Origin: Flagellimonas_A sp039592695
GTDB lineage: Bacteria > Bacteroidota > Bacteroidia > Flavobacteriales > Flavobacteriaceae
Direction: 5' to 3'
Length of the DNA stretch: 64,000 nt
Assembly: GCF_039592695.1 (NCBI RefSeq)
Contig: NZ_JBBUTK010000003.1
Location: 1 to 64,000, forward strand
Numbering within the stretch: the stretch's first letter is position 1; each line of letters starts with the position of its first letter. The notes beneath the pieces were generated by a model. That model was given only the letters and a program-made list of their open reading frames with translations. It was not told where the DNA came from and searched no databases. A program made the translations under genes and the position numbers. Of the stretch, positions 44,091-51,069 are shown one piece after another.

Positions 44091-44942
44091 TTATTTCGTC
44101 TTTGGGCGTCTCAAGTTCAGTACTTGCCCAATGGATATATTGGTGCTCTCCAAACCATTTAACTGCATGATTTCATCCACTGAAATACCGTAGTACTTTG
44201 AAATGCCGTACAAGGTATCGCCCTGTTGGATGATATGGGTGAAGACGTCATATTCTTTGGTCTTCCTGACGACATCCAACCCTCCATTGACGACCTCATC
44301 ATCATATTTATCCAGCTCAAAGCTTTCAATCAATGCAATCAGTTTCTGGGGATATTTTTTATCCGTGGCATACCCTGCTTTTTTGAGTCCGTGCGCCCAT
44401 TTTTTGTAATCATCCTTTCGGTAGTTGAACAAAAAGGCATATCGCGACCGCGAGGACAAAAAGATACTGTGGTCACGAAACGAAAACATGGGGTGGTTGT
44501 ACTTTCGAAAACATTCACCCCGGGCATCATCGTCATGAAAATCAAACTCGCCCTGCCAGCCTGTATGGCATTTGATACCAAAATGGTTGTTTGTTTTTTG
44601 GGTCAGCTCGCCTTTTCCGGCACCACTCTCCAAAATACCCTGTGCCAAAGTAATACTAGCGGGTATGCCAAAGGCACGCATCTCATACTGGGCAATCTCG
44701 GCAAAAGTTTCGATATATTCTTTGGTGTTCGCGATAGGAAATTTCAAAAATCGCCCAGGGTCTTCAGGCATAGGGTAGAGTTCTGCCTCTTTGACCTTTG
44801 TTTTTTCAATATCGGTGTTGGGATTATAGACAGTGCGCGGTTTCTTGATTGTTTCACCCTGACGCGCCGTGCGCTTTTTGGTGCCACAGCTCGATACAAG
44901 TGCCAGCACCAATACTGCATACAAAATTCGTGTTCTCATCAA
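44091..44942 (-). CDS. N-acetylglucosaminidase-domain lipoprotein with LysM
   Basis: The 283-residue lipoprotein (signal ending VSSC, Cys19) has a FlgJ-like glucosaminidase domain (~75-215: PASITLAQGILESGAGKGELTQ with the catalytic Glu, NNHFGIKCH, FRKYNHPMFSFRDHS, YATDKKYPQKLIALIESF) and a C-terminal LysM (~235-280, HIIQQGDTLYGISKYYGISVDEIMQLNG). It should cut peptidoglycan glycan strands. It overlaps the upstream ACC deaminase-like gene by 4 bp, so translation is coupled. Confidence 0.92.
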   Translation of the reverse strand: MMRTRILYAVLVLALVSSCGTKKRTARQGETIKKPRTVYNPNTDIEKTKVKEAELYPMPEDPGRFLKFPIANTKEYIETFAEIAQYEMRAFGIPASITLAQGILESGAGKGELTQKTNNHFGIKCHTGWQGEFDFHDDDARGECFRKYNHPMFSFRDHSIFLSSRSRYAFLFNYRKDDYKKWAHGLKKAGYATDKKYPQKLIALIESFELDKYDDEVVNGGLDVVRKTKEYDVFTHIIQQGDTLYGISKYYGISVDEIMQLNGLESTNISIGQVLNLRRPKTK

Positions 44943-45841
44943 TGTAGTAACGGCAAATTTTTCTTTTTCAGTACACGGTTCATGCCCTTTTTGCCCTGCA
45001 GCCCCCCGGTATGGATGGCCAAAATTCGGGTTTTCGGCTTGAACGCACCCTTTTTAATTTGGTCAAAAATACCAAATAGCATCTTACCTGTGTAGATAGG
45101 ATCTAAGGGAATTTCTGTTTTGGCATAAAAATCATTGATAAAATGAACCAATTCGGCCGTCACCTTTGCATACCCTCCAAAGTGATGGTCTGTAACCAAT
45201 TGCCAGTTCTTGACCTTGGCAAATTTTTGAATTGCTTCTATCAAGAAATCGCCCTTTAATGATGCATAACCATGTACCGTTTGATTCGCTGTGGCGGAAT
45301 TGATGAATCCCGCAACGGTGCCGCCCGTGCCAACAGCGCAGCAGATACAATCAAAATTGGCATCTTCTACAGTCAAAATTTCTTCACAGCCTTTGACCGC
45401 CAGGGTGTTGGTGCCGCCTTCGGGAAGATGGTAAAAGTTACCAAAGCGTTGCTGTAAATCCTCCAAAAAGTGGGATTCCGCCTTTTTTCGGTAGCCCTCT
45501 CGAGACACAAAATGAAACCGCATCCCAAAATCGGAAGCCATCTTCAGAGTGGGATTTTCGTGCCAGTTGTTTTCCAATTCTTCCCCACGGATGATTCCTA
45601 TGGTATGGAATCCGTTTTCCTTTCCCGCGCAAGCGGTCGCCAAAATATGGTTTGAAAATGCCCCACCAAAAGTCAGTAGGGTCGAATGCCCGATTTCTTT
45701 GGCCCTTACAAGATTGTATTTGAGCTTTCGGTATTTGTTTCCCGAAATATGGGGATGGAGTTCATCTTCCCGCTTGATAACCAATTGCACACCATGTTCA
45801 TCGAGAAATGGAAGGTGTACTTGCTGATTTCTACTTTTCAA
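44939..45841 (-). CDS. ACC deaminase/D-cysteine desulfhydrase family PLP enzyme
   Basis: The 300-residue fold type II PLP protein has VIKREDELHPHISGNKYRKLKYNL with the PLP lysine in SGNKYRK, LLTFGGAFSNHI, LPEGGTNTLAVKGCEEI and VGTGGTVAGF, the phosphate-binding loop. The family contains 1-aminocyclopropane-1-carboxylate deaminases and D-cysteine desulfhydrases; the sequence alone does not decide. Slightly shorter than typical (325-340). It is upstream of and overlaps the glucosaminidase gene. Confidence 0.88.
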   Translation of the reverse strand: MKSRNQQVHLPFLDEHGVQLVIKREDELHPHISGNKYRKLKYNLVRAKEIGHSTLLTFGGAFSNHILATACAGKENGFHTIGIIRGEELENNWHENPTLKMASDFGMRFHFVSREGYRKKAESHFLEDLQQRFGNFYHLPEGGTNTLAVKGCEEILTVEDANFDCICCAVGTGGTVAGFINSATANQTVHGYASLKGDFLIEAIQKFAKVKNWQLVTDHHFGGYAKVTAELVHFINDFYAKTEIPLDPIYTGKMLFGIFDQIKKGAFKPKTRILAIHTGGLQGKKGMNRVLKKKNLPLLH

Positions 45842-45847
45842 GGGAAC

Positions 45848-46177
45848 CTATCGAAAAATATAGTTCAAGAATGCAAATCGTTTTCGGGTATTTAGATAGT
45901 CTGCGTTGTGCTCATTGGCATAGGCCTCTCGCTCAAAGCTGATGTTCTGGTAGGCGCGATAACTGTTCAGGTACAAAACGCTGCGGAACAACCACTCGCC
46001 TACATACCAAAGATAAAACGGCAAAATGAACAGCTCTTGCTGCTGTTTTAGGTGAATGCGCTCATGGTTGATGAGCACTGTATCTTTTTTGTGATGGTTT
46101 TCTTTTACAATGATGAACGGCCAAAGTGAGAGCCCCACATAGTTTTTGTAAAAGAAATGTCTAAAGACTACAACCAT
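45848..46177 (-). CDS. small HExxH membrane protein of unknown function
   Basis: The product is 109 residues from the ATG at 46177 (the in-frame ATG at 46186 is possible). It has a HERIH motif (H-E-x-x-H) in VLINHERIHLKQQQEL, a hydrophobic helix (LFILPFYLWYVGEWLF), and FEREAYANEHNADYL, where the Glu could be a third zinc ligand as in gluzincins. It may be a tiny membrane zinc peptidase or a remnant-like relative of M56 peptidases. It lies 6 bp upstream of the ACC deaminase-like gene on the same strand. Confidence 0.65.
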   Translation of the reverse strand: MVVVFRHFFYKNYVGLSLWPFIIVKENHHKKDTVLINHERIHLKQQQELFILPFYLWYVGEWLFRSVLYLNSYRAYQNISFEREAYANEHNADYLNTRKRFAFLNYIFR

Positions 46178-46331
46178 ATACCCCAATGATGGTTCATATC
46201 AAATATAACGCCTTCTAGTTGTTAAAATTTCAAAAGGTCGGCCATATTATCAACAAATCAGGTGAACTACGCTCGTAAAATCGCTAAAAATCAACTAACT
46301 TTATAGAAATGGAGCTAGATTTTCAGTAGTA

Positions 46332-46493
46332 ATGAAGAAAATCATTCCCCCCGAAGAGGGTGATTATTATCTTTCTGAAGAAGGCTATAAGGTGTTCACA
46401 GAACAATACCATCTGAAACGGGGTTACTGTTGCGAAAGTGGCTGTAGGCACTGTCCGTATGGTTTTGACAAAAAAACTGGGCTACGCCGCTAA
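46332..46493 (+). CDS. DUF5522-family small Cys-rich protein
   Basis: A 53-residue frame: MKKIIPPEEGDYYLSEEG, then YKVFTEQYHLKRGYCC, ESGCRHCPYGF and a basic end. The pattern Y-H-x-x-R-G-x-C-C-x-x-x-C-x-x-C-P-Y is the DUF5522 signature, with four Cys and a His that could bind metal. Function unknown. Single gene between a leftward and a rightward gene. Confidence 0.85.
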   Translation: MKKIIPPEEGDYYLSEEGYKVFTEQYHLKRGYCCESGCRHCPYGFDKKTGLRR

Positions 46494-46562
46494 AATCAGG
46501 GTTTTCGGCACAGTATTTGATATATTTTCAATTAAGATTGCTGTTCACTCAAAAAAATTGAT

Positions 46563-47180
46563 ATGATGAAAAATTTAAAACTTTTAGCCTTACCCGTCTT
46601 ATTGGTCGTCTTTTTGAGCTCATGCGTTTCTGTGCGTGTAGTTTCTGATTATGATAAAGAGGCCAACTTCAATGAATACAGATCGTATGCCTTCTACAAA
46701 ACAGGTATTGACAAGGCCCAGATTTCTGACCTTGACAAAAAGCGAATTTTAAAAGCCATTGATACTGAACTCAGCAACCGTGGTTTTGTGAAGTCACAAA
46801 ATCCTGATTTATTGATAAGCATCTTTACCAAAGAGAGTGAACAGGTTGACGTCTACAACAACAACTGGGGCTGGGGAGGCTTTGGTTGGGGCGGCTGGGG
46901 CTGGGGAGGCTTTGGCTGGGGTGGATGGAATCCATGGCTCTGGGGTCCCGGTTGGGGCTGGGGCGGTGCCTGGGGACCGAATGTCTCTACCCGAACCGAG
47001 GGTTCGCTGTACATAGACCTTATTGACGCCAAGAACAAAGAGTTGGTATGGCAGGGTCGTGGTGCCGGCACTTTGAACAGCAATACCAATAATATTGAGA
47101 AGAAAGAAGAGCGAATTCGAGAATTTGTTTCCCAAATTCTAGAAGCGTATCCACCTGAAAGCGCAGTGGCCGCAAACTAA
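46563..47180 (+). CDS. DUF4136 lipoprotein with Gly/Trp-rich insert
   Basis: The 205-residue lipoprotein (MMKNLKLLALPVLLVVFLSSC, Cys21) has DUF4136 motifs: VSVRVVSDYDKEANFNEYRSYAFY, ILKAIDTELSNRGF, NPDLLISIFTK, GSLYIDLIDAKNKELVWQGRG. In the middle (~100-138) is a run of WGWGG/FGWGG units, about a dozen Trp. Such inserts are frequent in flavobacterial DUF4136 proteins, but their role is unknown. A terminator stands 135 bp downstream. Confidence 0.85.
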   Translation: MMKNLKLLALPVLLVVFLSSCVSVRVVSDYDKEANFNEYRSYAFYKTGIDKAQISDLDKKRILKAIDTELSNRGFVKSQNPDLLISIFTKESEQVDVYNNNWGWGGFGWGGWGWGGFGWGGWNPWLWGPGWGWGGAWGPNVSTRTEGSLYIDLIDAKNKELVWQGRGAGTLNSNTNNIEKKEERIREFVSQILEAYPPESAVAAN

Positions 47181-47204
47181 CCCTTCGACTGCGCTCAGGA
47201 TGAC
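47181..47204 (+). repeat. short dispersed repeat fragment
   Basis: CCCTTCGACTGCGCTCAGGA followed by TGAC directly after the DUF4136 stop. The core CTGCGCTCAG also occurs at ~44000 and, inverted (CTGAGCGTAGTCGAAGGG), inside the palindrome at 47962-48005. The remaining gap to 47444 holds only the terminator. Confidence 0.55.
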
Positions 47205-47314
47205 AGTCAATGGTTTCGAATTTAACAATATTCAGTGCCGAGCGAAGCATCTATAGTAACTGAGGTTGAGTGTTTATTGTAGTAGAAAAGTGAGGTTGAA
47301 GCTTCGTTCCACCC

Positions 47315-47352
47315 AAAAACCTTTCCGTTCATAAGAGCGGAAAGGTTTTTTC
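47315..47352. terminator. intrinsic terminator after the DUF4136 gene
   Basis: Stem AAAAACCTTTCCG/CGGAAAGGTTTTT (47315-47327 and 47338-47350), 10-nt loop, continuing into T residues. Symmetric enough to work on both strands. Confidence 0.85.
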
Positions 47353-47444
47353 TTTACGCCAGATCGAACTTCTTGGCATTCTCCCAAAATGTTGGCATTG
47401 CCCCCCAACAATTCGTATTTTTACAGTGAAGCAAAGAGTAATCC

Positions 47445-47918
47445 ATGTTCCATCTCGCCCAAGCCAATATCGCCCGTTTCAAGGCACCGTTGACTGACCC
47501 CCAGATGAAAGAGTTCGTTGATTTTCTCGAACCGGTGAACCGCTTTGCAGAAGAGAGCAAAGGCTTTGTTTGGCGCTTGAAAGATGAACAAGGTCGGCCA
47601 GCCTCTTATTTGGAGTCTCCCTTTAAGGATGATATGATGGCCATCAATATCAGTGTTTGGGAGGATGTGGAATCGTTCAAAAATTTTGTCTATGGAAGCG
47701 TGCACAGTTACTTTTTGCGGAACAAGAAGAAATGGTTTGACCTCAAGGGCACCTCACTTTTTGTAATGTGGTGGATGCCCGAAGGGCAAATGCCGACGTT
47801 GGATATGGCCAAAGAAAAACTGGAAGCTTTGGAAGCTAACGGGCCCTCGCCCGCTGCCTTTACTTTTAGGGGATTTTACGACGCTGAGGGAAGATTGATT
47901 GAAACATTGACGGGCTAG
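47445..47918 (+). CDS. DUF3291-family protein
   Basis: The 157-residue soluble protein has the DUF3291 pattern (dimeric alpha-beta barrel-like): LAQANIARFKAPLTDPQMKEFVD, SKGFVWRLKDEQG, MAINISVWEDVESFKNFVYGSVHSYFLRNKKKWF, LFVMWWMPEGQMP. Relatives are related in fold to antibiotic-synthesis monooxygenases, but no reaction is known. Stands alone upstream of the aromatic hydroxylase gene. Confidence 0.85.
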   Translation: MFHLAQANIARFKAPLTDPQMKEFVDFLEPVNRFAEESKGFVWRLKDEQGRPASYLESPFKDDMMAINISVWEDVESFKNFVYGSVHSYFLRNKKKWFDLKGTSLFVMWWMPEGQMPTLDMAKEKLEALEANGPSPAAFTFRGFYDAEGRLIETLTG

Positions 47919-47961
47919 GTTTATCAAAGCTTAAAGAAAGATGTGATAAAAATTTTAGCAG

Positions 47962-48005
47962 ATTCCCGCCGAAGTTTATCCTGAGCGTAGTCGAAGGGCG
48001 GGAAT
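47962..48005. repeat. dispersed palindrome before aromatic hydroxylase gene
   Basis: ATTCCCGCC (47962-47970) pairs with GGCGGGAAT (47997-48005); the enclosed stretch contains CCTGAGCGTAGTCGAAGGG, the inverse of the motif at 47181. It ends 15 bp before the start codon of the next gene. Confidence 0.6.
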
Positions 48006-48020
48006 GAAAAAGAGTAATTT

Positions 48021-49778
48021 ATGGATACAGCATACGAAAGCAACCCGATTCTTGACAAGCTGCCGAAACACTTGCGGCAGTACATCAAACCGCAAAATTA
48101 TGAGGACTATTCGCCCATTGACCAAGCGGTGTGGCGGTATGTGATGCGAAAAAATGTGGATTACCTCAGCAAAGTGGCCCACAAATCGTATGTTGACGGG
48201 TTGCGAAAAACAGGAATTTCCATTGACCACATCCCGAACATGTACGGTATGAACCGTATTTTAAAGGAAATCGGCTGGGCAGCCGTGGCCGTCGACGGAT
48301 TCATACCTCCCGCAGCTTTTATGGAGTTTCAGGCCTACAACGTGCTGGTCATTGCCTCCGACATCCGTCAGTTGGAAAATATCGAATATACCCCAGCTCC
48401 TGACATCATACATGAGGGGGCGGGCCATGCGCCCATCATCGCCAATCCTGAGTACGCGGAATATCTGCGGCGTTTTGGTGAAATTGGGTGCAAGGCTATA
48501 TCAAGTGCCAAAGATTATGAACTCTATGAAGCGGTTCGCCATCTGAGCATTATCAAAGAGGCCGATGGCACGCCACAAGACGAGATTGAAGCCGCAGAAA
48601 AGCGCATTGAAGACCTGCAGAACAATATGGGCGAACCCAGTGAAATGGCATTGATTCGAAACCTACATTGGTGGACTGTGGAATATGGTCTCATAGGCAC
48701 GGTGGACAATCCCAAAATTTATGGGGCTGGATTGTTGTCGTCAATCGGAGAAAGTACATGGTGCATGACCGATAAGGTCAAAAAACTACCCTATTCCATG
48801 GAAGCCGTGCATACTGAATTCGATATCACCAAACCCCAACCACAACTTTTTGTCACTCCTGATTTTGCTTTTTTGAATCAGGTCTTGGAAGATTTTGCCG
48901 ATACTATGGCATTACGAAGAGGTGGACTGGAAGGAGTGCAAAAATTGATCGACTCCAAAGAACTGGGCACGGTAGAGCTGAGCACAGGACTCCAGATTTC
49001 AGGAAATTTCGACAAGGTCATCGCCCATGATGGCGAGCCTGTCTACATTCAAACCGAGGGGCCGACTGCTCTTGCCTATCGGGAGAAAGAGCTCATAGGC
49101 CATGGCATTGAAAAACACACCAATGGTTTCGGTACGCCCGTTGGCAAATTGAAGGGCATCAATCTGGCCATTGAAAACATGGGGCCACGTGATTTAAAGG
49201 CCTACAATATTTACGAGGGCGAAACCATTACCCTTGAGTTTGACGGCAACATCAAAATCACCGGAAAAATTGTTACCGGCACCCGCAACCTTCAGGGCAA
49301 AATTTTGTTGGTGACCTTTGAAAATTGCAAAGTGACCCACGGCAAAAAGGTACTATTTGAATCGGGGTCAGAAACCTATAGCATGGCCGTTGGGCAAGAG
49401 GTCATTTCAGCATTTCATGGCCCGGCTGATGTCAACAGCTTTGATTTGGTCACCCATGAGCTCACCGATACCACCATCAAAAAACCGAAGACGGCAGCAC
49501 GCCAACGTTTGGAAACCTTGTACCAACGCATTCGTGACTGGCGAGAAGGCGTAGATCGCACCATCTCACGTGGCAAGGTGTTTTTAGAGCTGAAAGAGCA
49601 GTACCCCAACGACTGGTTGTTATCCGTAGAACTCTACGAACTGGCCAAAAAAGACAGCAATACTGAGCTGGCAGGGGAAATTCTCAAGCATTTGGAAACG
49701 GTAAAACGGCAAAACCCGAAAGTGGGGCATTTGATTGATGATGGACTGGCCCTTGTTGACCAAGTTTTGGTCAATTGA
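48021..49778 (+). CDS. aromatic amino acid hydroxylase with C-terminal extension
   Basis: The 585-residue pterin-dependent hydroxylase has the Fe(II) facial triad in PDIIHEGAGHAPIIANPEYAEYLRRFGEIG (His, His and Glu at ~residues 133-155) and the substrate-binding WWTVEYGLIG, as in phenylalanine 4-hydroxylase. After the catalytic ~300 residues there are two further stretches: a beta-rich region (~340-500, GLQISGNFDKVIAHDGEPVYIQTEGPTALAYREKEL) and a helical tail (~505-585). Typical bacterial PAH is about 260-300 residues. It probably makes tyrosine from phenylalanine. Confidence 0.9.
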   Translation: MDTAYESNPILDKLPKHLRQYIKPQNYEDYSPIDQAVWRYVMRKNVDYLSKVAHKSYVDGLRKTGISIDHIPNMYGMNRILKEIGWAAVAVDGFIPPAAFMEFQAYNVLVIASDIRQLENIEYTPAPDIIHEGAGHAPIIANPEYAEYLRRFGEIGCKAISSAKDYELYEAVRHLSIIKEADGTPQDEIEAAEKRIEDLQNNMGEPSEMALIRNLHWWTVEYGLIGTVDNPKIYGAGLLSSIGESTWCMTDKVKKLPYSMEAVHTEFDITKPQPQLFVTPDFAFLNQVLEDFADTMALRRGGLEGVQKLIDSKELGTVELSTGLQISGNFDKVIAHDGEPVYIQTEGPTALAYREKELIGHGIEKHTNGFGTPVGKLKGINLAIENMGPRDLKAYNIYEGETITLEFDGNIKITGKIVTGTRNLQGKILLVTFENCKVTHGKKVLFESGSETYSMAVGQEVISAFHGPADVNSFDLVTHELTDTTIKKPKTAARQRLETLYQRIRDWREGVDRTISRGKVFLELKEQYPNDWLLSVELYELAKKDSNTELAGEILKHLETVKRQNPKVGHLIDDGLALVDQVLVN

Positions 49779-49809
49779 GCTCAAATGTATTTCCCACTCT
49801 TGATTGACC

Positions 49810-50292
49810 ATGAACAAATCCTCATTTAAACGCATTGACCAACATATCGCAAAACAAATGAAATTGTGGGGCATGCCGGCCCTGCGTATTTCCTTTGCCA
49901 TTATTTTCTTTTGGTTCGGCATACTCAAACCCTTTGGGCTTTCTGCCGCCGAGGGTCTTTTGAAGGCTACCGTCGCATGGTTGCCGTTCGGGTCTCCGGA
50001 ACAATGGTTGTCGATCATTGGGTGGTGGGAAGTGGTCATCGGCATTACTTTTTTGTTCAGATTGACCACTAGAATCGCCATTGCCCTGCTCTTCATCCAG
50101 ATGGTGGGTACGTTTATGCCGTTGGTCATATTGCCGGAAGTTACTTTTCAAGACAGCAATATTCTTATGCCAACTATTGAGGGGCAGTACATCATCAAAA
50201 ATTTGATGGTCATCTCAGCAGCTTTGGTGATTGGGGGTTCTTTTTATGAGAAAAAATCACCCAAAGCAAGGGAAGAAAAAACATCGTTTTAG
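49810..50292 (+). CDS. DoxX-like membrane protein
   Basis: The product is 160 residues from the ATG at 49810 and has four hydrophobic helices: PALRISFAIIFFWFGILKPFG, WLSIIGWWEVVIGITFLF, IAIALLFIQMVGTFMPLVI, NLMVISAALVIGGSF. The RISFAIIFFWFGILK start and GWWEVVIG motif match DoxX/DUF417-type proteins. Function unknown; some relatives act with redox partners. It follows the aromatic hydroxylase gene by 31 bp, and its end overlaps the convergent DUF4230 gene by 4 bp. Confidence 0.78.
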   Translation: MNKSSFKRIDQHIAKQMKLWGMPALRISFAIIFFWFGILKPFGLSAAEGLLKATVAWLPFGSPEQWLSIIGWWEVVIGITFLFRLTTRIAIALLFIQMVGTFMPLVILPEVTFQDSNILMPTIEGQYIIKNLMVISAALVIGGSFYEKKSPKAREEKTSF

Positions 50293-50915
50293 TCGATGGT
50301 CTTGGTGGGTTGCCAATGTAATTCCTCTATTTTTTCTATGGGGGTTTGGTTGTAGACCAATATCCACCCCATACTATTGGTCAGCACCAAAAATTTGGAA
50401 AGCTCTGAAACCAAACGGTTTTCTGCGTTGGATTTTAGCGTAGATGCCTCCACTTTTTTCAGCAACGATGCATTCACGTTGCGTTTGATGGCATTGTAAT
50501 CATTGGCGTCAAAAGGATTCAGATAGTCTGCCGTGACATCGTAATATTCAAAATCGGGATTGATTTTGATTTCGGGTTCTGGAATATTTTTGATGGTCAA
50601 TGTTTTAGATTCCTCATCTACTTTGAAATCAATCTTGGATAAATCATACGCCACGGTAACCTCAGCGTTTACGACCACCAGTGCCTTTTTCTGTGCGGTG
50701 ATCAACGGCCCAAAAAGCGCTTTTGAATCCGCATAATTGTAGACCTCTGCGAAGTGCCCTTCGGTCACGATCAGTTTTGAAACGTTCTCAATCTGCTGCT
50801 GGATGAGCATGGAATTTTCCTGAAGGATTCTTTTATCCTCCCTATCATCGTTGCATGATTTGTAGATCAATACCGCTGCCAGTGCCAATATGATTCCCGC
50901 CAAGACTTTTTTCAT
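50289..50915 (-). CDS. DUF4230-family membrane-anchored protein
   Basis: The 208-residue product starts at the ATG at 50915 (longer frames run back into repeat R4). One N-terminal helix (VLAGIILALAAVLIYKSC) is followed by DUF4230 text: ENVSKLIVTEGHFAEVYNYADSK, ALVVVNAEVTVAYDLSKIDFKVDEESKTLTIKNIPEPEI. The protein should be a single-pass anchored periplasmic domain. Function unknown. It follows alaS on the same strand, separated by R4. Confidence 0.85.
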   Translation of the reverse strand: MKKVLAGIILALAAVLIYKSCNDDREDKRILQENSMLIQQQIENVSKLIVTEGHFAEVYNYADSKALFGPLITAQKKALVVVNAEVTVAYDLSKIDFKVDEESKTLTIKNIPEPEIKINPDFEYYDVTADYLNPFDANDYNAIKRNVNASLLKKVEASTLKSNAENRLVSELSKFLVLTNSMGWILVYNQTPIEKIEELHWQPTKTID

Positions 50916-50927
50916 ACGATTTATTTC

Positions 50928-51068
50928 AACTCCTTCCCTCAGACGAGGGGAGGTGGATTCCGCATCCCGATAACTATCGGGAGCGGAAGACGGAAAGGTC
51001 TGATTCAACCCACCCCGTCTCCCTGACCAAGGCAGGGAGCCACCCCTCCCTTAAAAAGGAGGGGAGTT
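50928..51068 (-). repeat. palindromic cloverleaf element R4
   Basis: 141 bp, 1 bp after the alaS stop and 12 bp before the DUF4230 start. Outer arms AACTCCTTCCCT... and ...GGAGGGGAGTT; side hairpin 1 TTCCGC(...)GCGGAA with inner CCCGATAACTATCGGG; central arm GACGG/CCGTC; side hairpin 2 CTCCCTGACCAAGGCAGGGAG. Same four-arm plan and orientation as R1-R3 with clearly diverged sequence. Confidence 0.8.
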
Positions 51069-51069
51069 T

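Noticed and set aside
44226..45095. Rightward 289-residue open frame
   Set aside because: Antisense of the glucosaminidase and ACC deaminase-like genes, without recognisable protein features.
50916..51008. N-terminal extension of the DUF4230 protein
   Set aside because: The extension is translated from repeat R4; the ATG at 50915 is followed directly by a proper membrane anchor.
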